NCBI RefSeq assembly: GCF_021531435.1
Contig: NZ_JAFBIS010000002.1
Span: 1-64,000 of the forward strand
DNA from: Oscillibacter valericigenes
GTDB taxonomy: Bacteria > Bacillota > Clostridia > Oscillospirales > Oscillospiraceae
DNA length: 64,000 nt
Direction of reading: 5' to 3'
Positions 40,802-49,789 of the stretch are shown one piece after another. The notes below the pieces were generated by a model that searched no databases, had not been told where the DNA came from, and was given only the letters and a program-made list of their open reading frames with translations. The translations under genes and the position numbers were made by a program. Each line of letters begins with the position of its first letter. Within the stretch, counting starts at the first letter, position 1.

Positions 40802-41845
40802 ATGTCAATTTACCTGTATCGCGGCGGTGAAAAGCTGGTGGGCCGCAGCGGTGTGGGACAGGCCATCCGCCACCAGGCGGAATGCCTGTCCCGGTGCGGA
40901 CTGCCCGTCACCGACCGCTTTGCGCCGGACACCGACGCCGTCCACATCAACACCGTTCTGCCGGACGCCGTGGTGACGGCACTGCTGGCCCGCCTCCGGG
41001 GAAGGAAGGTGGTCTGGTACGGCCACTCCACCATGGAGGACTTTCGCGGCTCTTTCCGGGGCAGCGACTTGCTGGCGCCCCTGTTCCGGCGGTGGCTCAC
41101 CTTCTGCTACGGCCTGGGAGATGTGGTACTGACGCCCACGCCCTATTCCCGCCGCCTGCTGGCGGGATACGGCCTGCGCAAGCCGGTGTACAGCCTGTCC
41201 AACGGCGTAGATGTTGACTTTTTCCACCCTGACGCCGCCGCGAAAGACACGTTTCGGAAACGGTATCACTTGGGCGCGAATGAAAAAACAGTGATTTCCG
41301 TGGGCCATACCATCGCCCGGAAGGGGCTGCCGGAGTTTCTGGAGCTGGCCCGGCGGATGCCGGATGTCCGCTTTCTCTGGTTCGGCTGGACGGACCCCCG
41401 GCTCGTCCCGGCTGCGATCACGAGAGCCATCCGCAATGCCCCGCCCAACGTGCTGTTCCCCGGCTTTGTGGACCGGGAACGGCTGCGGGAGGCGTACCAG
41501 GGGGCGGATGTGTTTGCCTTTCTCAGCCATGAGGAGACAGAGGGCATCGTGGTGCTGGAGGCCCTGGCCTGCGGCATCCCCACGGTGCTGCGGGACATCC
41601 CGGTGTATGACGGCTGGCTGGAGGACAGGAAAACGGTATACAAAGCGTCGAATCCGGGAGAATTTCAACGAATCGTAATGGATCTGCTGGCCGGAACCCT
41701 CCCGGACCTCACCGCCGCCGGGCGGCAGGCGGCGGAGGAACGGAGCCTGGAGGCGGTAGGAGAGCGCCTGAAAGACATCTACCGGAAGGAACGCATCCTG
41801 CCGCCGCTGCCGGCGCCGCTGAAGCACCGGCGGGCGAGGGCATAA
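40802..41845 (+). CDS. GT4-family glycosyltransferase
   Basis: 347 residues of GT-B fold. The C-terminal donor site has ISVGHTIARKGLPEFLELARR and the E-x7-E stretch HEETEGIVVLEALACG. It begins with a short YLYRGGEKLVGRSGVGQA segment seen in glycosyltransferases paired with diacylglycerol glucosyltransferases, suggesting a second sugar added to the same glycolipid. Start ATG follows AAGGAGAG. The C-terminus is basic and Pro-rich. Confidence 0.9.
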   Translation: MSIYLYRGGEKLVGRSGVGQAIRHQAECLSRCGLPVTDRFAPDTDAVHINTVLPDAVVTALLARLRGRKVVWYGHSTMEDFRGSFRGSDLLAPLFRRWLTFCYGLGDVVLTPTPYSRRLLAGYGLRKPVYSLSNGVDVDFFHPDAAAKDTFRKRYHLGANEKTVISVGHTIARKGLPEFLELARRMPDVRFLWFGWTDPRLVPAAITRAIRNAPPNVLFPGFVDRERLREAYQGADVFAFLSHEETEGIVVLEALACGIPTVLRDIPVYDGWLEDRKTVYKASNPGEFQRIVMDLLAGTLPDLTAAGRQAAEERSLEAVGERLKDIYRKERILPPLPAPLKHRRARA

Positions 41846-41850
41846 AGAGA

Positions 41851-41877
41851 GCACGCACAGCCTGAGGCTGTGCGTGC
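41851..41877. terminator. Hairpin between convergent operons
   Basis: Perfect 12-bp stem GCACGCACAGCC / GGCTGTGCGTGC, loop tga, then CGCTTTATTT. Confidence 0.72.
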
Positions 41878-41881
41878 CGCT

Positions 41882-44800
41882 TTATTTGGCTGCCTTTTTG
41901 ACGGCTTTTTTCTTTTTCCTGCGGCGGATGAGCAGGATCAACAGCAGAAGGACCAGCGCTGCCGCCGCCAGCAGAAGAATCAGAACCAAGGGACTGCCCG
42001 GAGCGGAGCGGATACAGAAGATGCCGGAGGTGCCGGTCATCGTCAGCATCAGGTAGTGGCCGTTGGCGGTGGCCTCCACCTCATGCCACTGGCCGCCCGT
42101 CAGCTGCCAGACGGTGGCTTTGCCGCCGCCCCGGTTCAGCAGGCGGATGGGAACAGTGTCTCCTTCCGCCACATCGGTACCGGTGAGCGTCAGCTCCCAT
42201 ACATCGGTGGTCTGCTTGCCGCTGCCCCCCGCCGGAGGCGTCTGGGCGCTGCTCGACACCTGGAGCGAGGAGTCCTCGGTAAAGCGCCCCTCGGCCAGGG
42301 CCAAAGACAGCGTGCCCTCTCTGGCTTCGCTGGCGATCAGCGTGACCCAGGGGGTGTAGACCGCTTCCAGGGTGATGTCGGAGTGAAGCCCGGAGGTGTC
42401 GAACGCCGGCCAGACGCCGTAGCCGTCCTCCCGTTCCGGAACCTCCGGCAGCTTCACCAGGCTCAGGTCCTCGCCGTAGTAGAAGGGGATGGCGGCTACG
42501 ACGGCGTCGTTTGCCATGAGGGTCAGCGTGAAGGAGACAAACTCCGTGGGGATGCCGGGCATGGCGCGCAGCGTCTCAAAATCAACGGGTTCGGCAATGC
42601 CGGCATAGCTGATGCCGTCCACGCCGGCGGTCCCGGTGTCCACGAAGAAGTTGTCGTGCAGATCGCCGGCTTTCAGGTCCGCGTCCCCGGCGATGGCGCC
42701 CACCCACTCGGTGCCCTCGCCGATGGTGACGATGGCGGCGCAGTTCCGCAGGCGGCTGGCCCAGCCAGCGATGCCGCCCACATAGCTCGCGCCGGAGAGA
42801 ACGCATTTGGAGCAGCTGTTCCGGATGGTGCCGTCGGCGTATCCGGCCACGCCGCCCACGTAATTGCCGTTGGTGCTGGTGACGCTGCCGTAATTCTGGC
42901 ACTCCAGGGCGGTGCCCAGGTCCATGCGGCCCGCCAGACCGCCGGCGCAGTCCTTTTTGGCGGTGACGGTGCCCTGGTTCAGGCAGTTTTGCAGGACCGC
43001 TTTCGTCTCATACGTATTTCCCAGAGAGAACCGCTCGGTGTCGTCCTCCGGGTCCAGGTCGTACTCGATGGCCATGGCGCCCACGGCGCCGCCCACGTTG
43101 CGGTCGCCTTCCACGGCGCCGGTGTTGCGGCAGCCGGTGACTTTGCCCTGGCGGGTGGTGGAGATGTCCTCGTCGGAGGTGTCCTCGATCAGCTCCCGGT
43201 CTTGCTCCGTCACGTCCTGGAGGTCGGAGAAGGCGTCCAGCATCAGGTTCAGGACCTTGTTCATCTGGCGGCTGACGGCCCGCAGGTCGGCGGCCAGGGT
43301 GTCTCCGGCGCTGTCCACGGTGGTCCGCAGCTCCTCCATGCCGTCGGACAGGTCCGACAGGGAGGCGTAGAGGTCGTCGCCGGCATCCCGGGCCTCCTGC
43401 CCCAGGGGTGACAGCTCCAGGGGGCCGTCCTCGGCCAGACGGTCCACGGCTTTGCTCATGGCGGAAAAGGCGCTTTCCAGCTTCCGGCTGACCGCGCCGC
43501 CGATGGCGGACACGTCCGCCAGCTCCTCCAGCGCCGTGCTCAGCTTGCCGGAGGTGTCCTCCAGCTTGCCCAGGGCGGCGTTCAGGTCAGTAGAAGCGTC
43601 GTTCAGATGTCCGGCGGCGTACTCCAGATATTGAAACGCTTCACCCATTTGACGCAGGCCTTCCTGGAGACTGTCCCAGTCCAGGGAGGTGTTGTCCGCA
43701 ATGGTCCCCAGGGCTGTGCCGATTTGTTCCAGAGCGTTACCGATGCCCCCCGAAGCACCATTTTCCCCGGCACCGGAAAGGCCCAGGGCTTCCTGCAGGG
43801 TGTTCCCGGCTCCTCCAGCCTGGTTCAGGGCACTGCCCAGGGCCCGGATCGCGTCCGCCAAATCCCGGAGGGCGCCCCGGACTTTATCCTCATCCTTAAT
43901 AATGACAGCACGCTGCAGAGCTTCGAAAGCATCCTGCATGGCGTCCATGGCGTCAGACATATCATCTGCCGCAAGACCCAGGTCCTTCGCCGCGTTTTGC
44001 GCGTCCTTCATGGCGGACTGGCTCAGTGTACCAGCTTCGGCCAGGGTGTCCAGCGCGTCTTCCAATTTGCCGGAGAGGGTATCCAGATACCCGGCGGCGT
44101 CGGACAGGTCGTCCAGTGCCGGTTCCATTTTATCCAGCGCGGCGGTGACGGTCACGCTGAAGGAATTCAGGGACGTCACATTGTCGTCCACAAAATCGGA
44201 GGCGTGGTCCAGCAGACGCTTGGAGCTGTCCCGGGCGGCGTCGGCGGAGAGGCCGATGCGCTCCAGACGGGCGGAGATGTCGTCTCCGCTGAGCTGGGTA
44301 TGGTCAATGGCCGCCTGCACCAGACCGTCCAGAGTGTCCAGCTCCCGCCGCAGCCGGGTCAGGGTGTCGCTGTCGGCGCCCAGGGTCAGGTAGGGCTCCG
44401 CCTGTCCGGCGATGCCGCCCACGTCCTTCCGGCCCAGGATGTTTCCGTTGTTGACGCAGTCCGCCAGATACCCGGTCTGGCGGCCCGCGATGCCGCCCAC
44501 GTTGTAGCCCACATGGGGATAGCCCACGGCGCCGTTGTTGACGCAGCTCTGGATGACGCCGCTGGAGTAGCCCGCCACGCCGCCGGTGTCGGTGTGGCTG
44601 TTCAGCAGGGCGTCGCCCTCCTCCCGCTGATTGCCGGAGAGCTGGTTCAAGCCGCCGCTGATGTCTTCCAGGTCCGGGGAGGTATCATGCTGGATGGTGT
44701 TCACCTCGGCATCGTTTTCGCATTTCAGCAGGAGGCCCAGGTTCCGCCCGGCGATGCCGCCGGTACAGTCCAGTCCCTGCACGGTGCCGGAAGCGGTGCA

Positions 44801-45316
44801 GCCGGCAATTTCTCCTGTCTCGTCGTTCCGGCCCACGATGCCGCCCACGGCCTCGTCGCCTTTGACGATGCCCCGGAAGGAGCAGCTTTGGATGGCGCCC
44901 GCGTTGACGCCTGCGATGCCGCCTACAAAGGCGCGGCTGCCGTCGGGGGTCACAGTGCCGGAGACATGGAGATCCCGCACCACCGCGCCCTTCTGGATAT
45001 AGCGGAACAGGCCCAGGTTGGAGCCGCTGGCCTCTATCTGGAAGCCGGAGATGGTGTGACCGTCTCCTAGGAACGTGCCGCCGAAGGTAGGGATGGAAGT
45101 GAAATTCATTGCGGACAGGTTGATGTCGGCGGTCAGACGGAAGGTCTTGCCCTGGGACCAGGTGTCCAGGGAGCAGTTTTTGGAGAATTCGGCAAACTCT
45201 TCAGAGGAAGAGATGGTGACCTCATCGGCGGTCGCCCAGGCCGTGGGCTGGGCCAGACCAACCAGCAGCCATACCGCCAAAAGGAGGGCGGTCCATTTAC
45301 GCGCGGTCTCTTTCAT
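41882..45316 (-). CDS. Large secreted, C-terminally membrane-anchored protein with GLUG repeats and coiled coil
   Basis: 1144 residues, starting at ATG 45316, which overlaps the MMPL gene stop by 4 bp. Signal peptide at 1-29 (AQPTAWA). Residues about 85-305 hold several GLUG-type beta repeats (VGGIAGVNAG, VGGIVGRND, TGGIAGRN, VGGIAGRQ, VGGIAGQ). Residues about 310-715 are a long helical, heptad-like region rich in Ala, Leu, Asp and Ser. A second GLUG block follows (about 720-870), then beta domains, a membrane helix (about 1112-1132) and a Lys/Arg tail. This layout recalls the heptad-rich outer domains of YhgE/MMPL-type systems. It probably works with the transporter encoded just upstream. 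Confidence 0.85.
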   Translation of the reverse strand: MKETARKWTALLLAVWLLVGLAQPTAWATADEVTISSSEEFAEFSKNCSLDTWSQGKTFRLTADINLSAMNFTSIPTFGGTFLGDGHTISGFQIEASGSNLGLFRYIQKGAVVRDLHVSGTVTPDGSRAFVGGIAGVNAGAIQSCSFRGIVKGDEAVGGIVGRNDETGEIAGCTASGTVQGLDCTGGIAGRNLGLLLKCENDAEVNTIQHDTSPDLEDISGGLNQLSGNQREEGDALLNSHTDTGGVAGYSSGVIQSCVNNGAVGYPHVGYNVGGIAGRQTGYLADCVNNGNILGRKDVGGIAGQAEPYLTLGADSDTLTRLRRELDTLDGLVQAAIDHTQLSGDDISARLERIGLSADAARDSSKRLLDHASDFVDDNVTSLNSFSVTVTAALDKMEPALDDLSDAAGYLDTLSGKLEDALDTLAEAGTLSQSAMKDAQNAAKDLGLAADDMSDAMDAMQDAFEALQRAVIIKDEDKVRGALRDLADAIRALGSALNQAGGAGNTLQEALGLSGAGENGASGGIGNALEQIGTALGTIADNTSLDWDSLQEGLRQMGEAFQYLEYAAGHLNDASTDLNAALGKLEDTSGKLSTALEELADVSAIGGAVSRKLESAFSAMSKAVDRLAEDGPLELSPLGQEARDAGDDLYASLSDLSDGMEELRTTVDSAGDTLAADLRAVSRQMNKVLNLMLDAFSDLQDVTEQDRELIEDTSDEDISTTRQGKVTGCRNTGAVEGDRNVGGAVGAMAIEYDLDPEDDTERFSLGNTYETKAVLQNCLNQGTVTAKKDCAGGLAGRMDLGTALECQNYGSVTSTNGNYVGGVAGYADGTIRNSCSKCVLSGASYVGGIAGWASRLRNCAAIVTIGEGTEWVGAIAGDADLKAGDLHDNFFVDTGTAGVDGISYAGIAEPVDFETLRAMPGIPTEFVSFTLTLMANDAVVAAIPFYYGEDLSLVKLPEVPEREDGYGVWPAFDTSGLHSDITLEAVYTPWVTLIASEAREGTLSLALAEGRFTEDSSLQVSSSAQTPPAGGSGKQTTDVWELTLTGTDVAEGDTVPIRLLNRGGGKATVWQLTGGQWHEVEATANGHYLMLTMTGTSGIFCIRSAPGSPLVLILLLAAAALVLLLLILLIRRRKKKKAVKKAAK

Positions 45317-47781
45317 CGCTGTCCGCCTCCTTTCGTGTCCTCCGGAAGCTCCGGGGGGCCGTCCTGCTGGACGGCTCCGGCCTCCACAGCCGCGTTGATG
45401 GTGCCGTGTACGGTGCCGTTGAAGTCGGCGTCCACCACGCCGGAAATATAGCCCCGGACATGGCCGCTGACCCGCATGGTGCCGCTGTGGGTCTGGATGG
45501 GCAGCCGGGATTTCAGGGTGAAGGCGGTCTTTTCGATGATGATGTCGCCCAGCAGCAGGATTTGCGGCAGGATGCCCATAACCAGGAAAATAGAGATGAC
45601 CGTGCCCCGGCCCAGGCAGATGCCGATGGAGGAGACCGCCGGGTTCGAGGACAAAAAGCCGATCAGCACGCCGGCGGAGGCCAGGATCGTGCCGGAGGTG
45701 ATGATGGTGGGGAAGGCCTCGTTCAGGGACTCCACTACCGCCTCCTTCAGCGGCATGATCTGCTTGAGCTCCATGTATCGGTTGGCGATGACGATGGCGT
45801 AGTCGATGTTGGCGCCCATCTGAATGGAACTGACCACCAGGTAGCTGAGGAAGAACAGGTTTTGCTTCATCAGATAGGGGAAGGAGAAGTTGATCCACAC
45901 ACTGCCCTGGATGACCAAGATCAACAGGATGGGCAGGCCGGAGGACTTGAAGGTGAACACCAGCACCAGAATGACGAACACGATGGTCAGGATGCTGATG
46001 AGCAGGTTGTCATTGCTGAAAGAGGAGGACAGGTCGTAATCACTGGTGGTGTTGCCCACCAGCAGGCAGTCGTCATAGTATTTTGCCGCGGTGGTGTGGA
46101 GCGTGTTCAGGAACTGGAACGTCTCCTTGCTCTCCTCCGGCAGGGCCAGCTGGAGCACCAGGCGGCTGTAATGCTCACCTTTCAGCTGCAGCTGGGCGTC
46201 GGTGAGCTGGGTGTGCAGGTCCTCCAGCGTCTCCGTCATGTCGTCATCCAGGGTGACGTAGCCGTCGTCGATCAGGTCGTAGACAAAAAGGAACATATCG
46301 ATGAGGGGGACGCTGTAATTGTCCACGCCGCCCACCACCCGGCCGTAGCTCTCCTCGTCCACGGCGTAGGAGGCGTACAGCAGCCGGGCCACTTCGATGT
46401 CCAGGTCTGTCAGCTCCGCGAATTGCCGGGGGTTCAGACGGTCGGTCAGCACATAGCCGTCCATGGCCTCCACATTGGCGAGGCCCAGCACGGAGTCCAC
46501 CTCCGGCATGGCCTCCAGGTCCCGCAGCAGGCGGCCCTCCCGCTCATAGTCTCCCGTGGGCACCAGAACGGCCAGGGTGTTCTCCTGACCAAATGTGCCG
46601 TCCACTTTCTGCTGGGCGATCTGGGACTCATTCTGGGTATAGGTGGAGAGGGTGCTCATGCCGAACACGTAGGGGCACTTGTTGGAAAAGAGGAAGCCTG
46701 CCACCAGAAGCACCGCGAAAATGGGGGGCATGATGAAGCGGGATTTTACCGCCAGGCGGCCCAATGCGGAGATCTTGGGCACGAAGCTGCGGTGGTGGGT
46801 GCGGTCGATGAGGGAGCTGAAGCTCATCAGCAGACCCGGCATCAGCGTGAACACGGACAGCAGGCTCAGCACGATGGATTTCATCAGCACCAGTCCCAGG
46901 TCACGGCCGATGCCGAACTGCATGAAGCACATGGCACCCAGGCCGGAAAGGGTGGTCAGGGAGCTGCCGGCGATCTCCGGAATGGCCTTGCTCAATGCGG
47001 TGATGGTGGCCTCCCGGGCGTCCATATGGGTGCGCTCCTCCGTGTAGCGGTGGCAGAGGATGATGGCGTAGTCGATGGCCAGGGCCAGCTGCAGCACCAC
47101 GGCTACGGAGTTGGAGACAAAGGAGATCTCGCCGAACATGAAATTGGTGCCTTTGTTCAGCAGCGCCGCCATGCCGAAGGTGGCCAGCAGCACCGGGATC
47201 TCCATGTACGTCTGGGAGGTAAACAGCAGCACCAGCAGAATGATGACCACGGCGATGAGCATGACCACCTGCATTTCCTGATCCAGGCTGTCGGACATGG
47301 ACGAGCCGGTGTCGCCGGTGACGTACACATCGTAACCGGACAGGACCTCCTTGACCTGGGCCAGGGCGTCCAGGCTCACCTGGTCCTCGGCCTCGCCGTC
47401 ATAGGTGACGGAAAACAGGGCGGCGCCGTCCTTGTAGTGCTCCTCGGTGTCGTCAAATTCCACGGACTTGACCCCGTCAATTTCCTCAAGCTGGGAGACA
47501 AGTTCCTCCGCCCGGGAAAAGGGGATGTTGTCCACCATGATGCGGTTGGTGCCGAAGGTGACAAATTCCTCGTCCATGACGGTGAGGCCCCGGCGGGTCT
47601 CGGTCTCATCCGGCAGGTAATCCGTCAGCTCGTTGTCGACCTGTACCCATCCGCTGGAGAACACGCAGAAGATCGCCAGTCCAATGTAGAGTAAGTAAAA
47701 AGCCTTCCGCTTATCCACGATGAAAGCGGCCAGGCGTTCAATAGGGCTTTGCTTTTTATCGCTCTGTTCCGTGCTGTTCAA
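45313..47781 (-). CDS. MMPL/RND-superfamily transporter
   Basis: 822 residues. Two repeated halves, each with one helix, a large extracytoplasmic domain and a five-helix block; the blocks contain the RND-type ALAIDYAIILCHRYTEER and MGANIDYAIVIANRYMELK, with Asp-Tyr in the proton-relay helix. Length fits Firmicute MMPL proteins. I prefer TTG at 47781: AAAGGAG lies 8 nt upstream. The in-frame ATG at 47805 has no ribosome site. It likely exports a lipid or hydrophobic product using the proton gradient, together with the GLUG protein. Confidence 0.9.
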   Translation of the reverse strand: MNSTEQSDKKQSPIERLAAFIVDKRKAFYLLYIGLAIFCVFSSGWVQVDNELTDYLPDETETRRGLTVMDEEFVTFGTNRIMVDNIPFSRAEELVSQLEEIDGVKSVEFDDTEEHYKDGAALFSVTYDGEAEDQVSLDALAQVKEVLSGYDVYVTGDTGSSMSDSLDQEMQVVMLIAVVIILLVLLFTSQTYMEIPVLLATFGMAALLNKGTNFMFGEISFVSNSVAVVLQLALAIDYAIILCHRYTEERTHMDAREATITALSKAIPEIAGSSLTTLSGLGAMCFMQFGIGRDLGLVLMKSIVLSLLSVFTLMPGLLMSFSSLIDRTHHRSFVPKISALGRLAVKSRFIMPPIFAVLLVAGFLFSNKCPYVFGMSTLSTYTQNESQIAQQKVDGTFGQENTLAVLVPTGDYEREGRLLRDLEAMPEVDSVLGLANVEAMDGYVLTDRLNPRQFAELTDLDIEVARLLYASYAVDEESYGRVVGGVDNYSVPLIDMFLFVYDLIDDGYVTLDDDMTETLEDLHTQLTDAQLQLKGEHYSRLVLQLALPEESKETFQFLNTLHTTAAKYYDDCLLVGNTTSDYDLSSSFSNDNLLISILTIVFVILVLVFTFKSSGLPILLILVIQGSVWINFSFPYLMKQNLFFLSYLVVSSIQMGANIDYAIVIANRYMELKQIMPLKEAVVESLNEAFPTIITSGTILASAGVLIGFLSSNPAVSSIGICLGRGTVISIFLVMGILPQILLLGDIIIEKTAFTLKSRLPIQTHSGTMRVSGHVRGYISGVVDADFNGTVHGTINAAVEAGAVQQDGPPELPEDTKGGGQR

Positions 47782-47908
47782 AACCGAAGCTCCTTTCTGT
47801 ACCATAGTCCTATATGAGCGGTCATGTTTGTTCCATATCGGTAAAAACCCATTTTATCATATCCTTTTTCAAAGCGCGGCACAACCGACAAATGAGGCCG
47901 GGTGTCAG

Positions 47909-47942
47909 AAAAAAACCGCCGCGAAAAGCGGCGGTTTTTTGG
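47909..47942 (-). terminator. Intrinsic terminator of the DUF1576 gene
   Basis: AAAAAACCGCCGC / GCGGCGGTTTTTT hairpin, past the leftward stop at 47958. Confidence 0.88.
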
Positions 47943-47957
47943 CAATTTGTTTTGTTT

Positions 47958-49382
47958 TCAATGAGTCTCGGAGTAATCGTCCTCGTCCTCCGGCATTTCG
48001 GGATAGCTGCTGACGTGGGCGTGCTCCGGCGCCGGAGCGTCGGCGGCGGTGTGGTCCTTGCTGTGGGTGCGCCAGCGGGAGGTGTCGATGGGCTCGCTCT
48101 CCTCAAACAGGTCGTAGTAGTCCTCGTCCCGCAGCTTGGGCCGGCGGTGCCGGGCGATGGCGGTGATGGTGGGGTAGAGGACGATGGCGATGAGGCCGCC
48201 GGAAAAGCCGTTGTTGTAAAGGTTCAGACCGGCCACCGGGCCGCCGGTCTGGAGGACCAGGGCGGAGTGGATAAAGCCCGCCAGAATGCCGAAGGGCCAT
48301 CCGAAATGGCCCGCGATGGGCGCCAGGGTGGTGCCGAACAGCCCTGCCAGCTGGAGGGAGGGATAATCCGGCGTGTAGTGCATCCCGTAAGCACCCAGGG
48401 CCACGCCGACCATGACAGGCAGGATGTTGAACGCGTGCTTGCCGAAGGCGGAAAAGCCCATGATGGTAAAAATGCCGCCCAGGGTGGGGCCGTTCAGGTC
48501 GCCGCCCACGGCGAAGATGTACAGCATCCCCAGCAGGCCGTTGACGCCCATGTTGACAAATACCGGCCCCGCGCCGAACATGCGCAGGTAGTCGCTGGGC
48601 GCCCGGCCGGTGGTGGACAGCAGGCGGCGGTATCCGGCCCACACCGCCCAGGCCGGCGCTCCGGTGCCGAACAAGCCCGTCAGAATGGAGAGGGAGCACA
48701 GCACGATCAGCACGATGGCAAAGGTGCGGTTATACCCCTCCGCCCAGTACAGCGCCGAATCCGGGTGGTCGCCGAAGGCGGTGAGGATGGGCACGATCAT
48801 CATGGCGAACAGGCCGCAGGCGAAGCCCATGTTGTAGAGGTTCATGCCGTTTTGGATCTTATACGTGTAGGCCGACAGGGAGGGCAGCACGAAGCCGATG
48901 ATGATGCCGGTCAGGATGCCCAGGGGGATGCTGGCGTGGATGCTGCCCAGTGCCATGTAGCTCACCAGCGGGGCGAGGGAGGTGGCAAGCAGGCCCACGG
49001 AGGCATATTTGGCGAAGGGCTCCTTTTGGTATTTGGCGTACAGCCAGGTGCCCAGGATGATAGGCCAGATGTTCAGCACGTTTTTGCCGAACAGGGAAAA
49101 GCCCGCCATCAGGCCCATTTCCACCATGGTGAAACCGTTGAAGGGGTCCCCGGAGAGCTTGATGATGAGGATGGAGATGATGGTCACAAGACCGGAGTTG
49201 ATGAGGGTGGCCCCCACGCCGGCAATGTACACATAGTCCGTGATCAGCAGATCCTGCATGGTGACGATACGGTACAGCCCCGGCAGGATATTGGCGGGAT
49301 CGTCCAGCGCAACGCCCAGGAGCATCAGCAGGACGGAAGCCACAATGGTGCCGGGGAAAATCTTTTCATAGCGGTTGTGCAA
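47958..49382 (-). CDS. DUF1576-family membrane protein
   Basis: 474 residues with about twelve hydrophobic segments in two similar halves (GFSLFGKNVLNIWPIILG and GFSAFGKHAFNILPVMVG are corresponding segments), so it looks like an internal duplication. The pattern is that of DUF1576. The C-terminal 60 residues are hydrophilic and acidic with several His. Start TTG at 49382 lies 7 nt behind GGAGGAG. It is a probable transporter with unknown substrate. Confidence 0.85.
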   Translation of the reverse strand: MHNRYEKIFPGTIVASVLLMLLGVALDDPANILPGLYRIVTMQDLLITDYVYIAGVGATLINSGLVTIISILIIKLSGDPFNGFTMVEMGLMAGFSLFGKNVLNIWPIILGTWLYAKYQKEPFAKYASVGLLATSLAPLVSYMALGSIHASIPLGILTGIIIGFVLPSLSAYTYKIQNGMNLYNMGFACGLFAMMIVPILTAFGDHPDSALYWAEGYNRTFAIVLIVLCSLSILTGLFGTGAPAWAVWAGYRRLLSTTGRAPSDYLRMFGAGPVFVNMGVNGLLGMLYIFAVGGDLNGPTLGGIFTIMGFSAFGKHAFNILPVMVGVALGAYGMHYTPDYPSLQLAGLFGTTLAPIAGHFGWPFGILAGFIHSALVLQTGGPVAGLNLYNNGFSGGLIAIVLYPTITAIARHRRPKLRDEDYYDLFEESEPIDTSRWRTHSKDHTAADAPAPEHAHVSSYPEMPEDEDDYSETH

Positions 49383-49425
49383 GACAGCTCCTCCTTTTTT
49401 TACTGCTTTATCACTTCTGATTGTT

Positions 49426-49454
49426 ATTATAGGGGCAGAAAGGGCACAGGGCAA
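49426..49454 (-). promoter_or_regulatory. Promoter of the DUF1576 gene
   Basis: Minus strand: -35 TTGCCC (49454-49449), 17-bp spacer, -10 TATAAT (49431-49426). Confidence 0.72.
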
Positions 49455-49671
49455 GAAAAATATGCGCCGCCGGAACAGGAAGGTTCGCGCAATCGTACCA
49501 GAAAGTGCTGTTTGATAGCAGCCTCTCCCGGTTTGCCTTTTTCAGCATATGCGAAAGGAGCACCCGGTGAAATGCAAAAAAAGAATGACAAAACGTAATA
49601 TCTGCCATAAATGTGTTTCATATGACGAAATTGAGGCGAAAGAGGCCCGTTTTTTTGTGTGTTTATCGTGA

Positions 49672-49700
49672 TTGACAAATGGCAAAAACCCTCGTATGAT
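49672..49700 (+). promoter_or_regulatory. Promoter of the liv operon
   Basis: Perfect -35 TTGACA (49672-49677), 17-bp spacer, -10 TATGAT (49695-49700). Confidence 0.88.
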
Positions 49701-49715
49701 GATTGCAACGCAAAG

Positions 49716-49757
49716 GCGCGTGGATGATTATATCCACGCGCTTTCTTCGTTTTTCAG
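49716..49757 (+). promoter_or_regulatory. Leader hairpin with T-rich tail (candidate attenuator)
   Basis: GCGCGTGGAT-gattat-ATCCACGCGC followed by TTTCTTCGTTTTT, about 10 nt after the likely transcription start and 33 nt before the first gene. It has the form of an intrinsic terminator inside the leader. Confidence 0.6.
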
Positions 49758-49789
49758 GAGAAAACAGCGTGTTTTAAGGAGGATTTGTT

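Larger units (their letters stand above)
49383..49789. other. 407-bp divergent intergenic region
   Basis: No credible gene. It holds a leftward promoter for the DUF1576 gene (49426-49454), a rightward promoter for the liv operon (49672-49700) and a leader hairpin (49716-49757). The middle 200 bp show no recognisable structure. Confidence 0.7.

Noticed and set aside
41870-45070. Two 490-510-codon open frames on the plus strand opposite the GLUG protein gene
   Set aside because: The minus strand gives a protein with signal peptide, GLUG repeats and membrane anchor; the plus frames are Gly/Val/His-rich shadows.
45316-45898. N-terminal extension of the GLUG protein to 45898
   Set aside because: The extra 194 codons lie antiphase inside the MMPL gene, whereas ATG 45316 gives a proper signal peptide and a 4-bp overlap.
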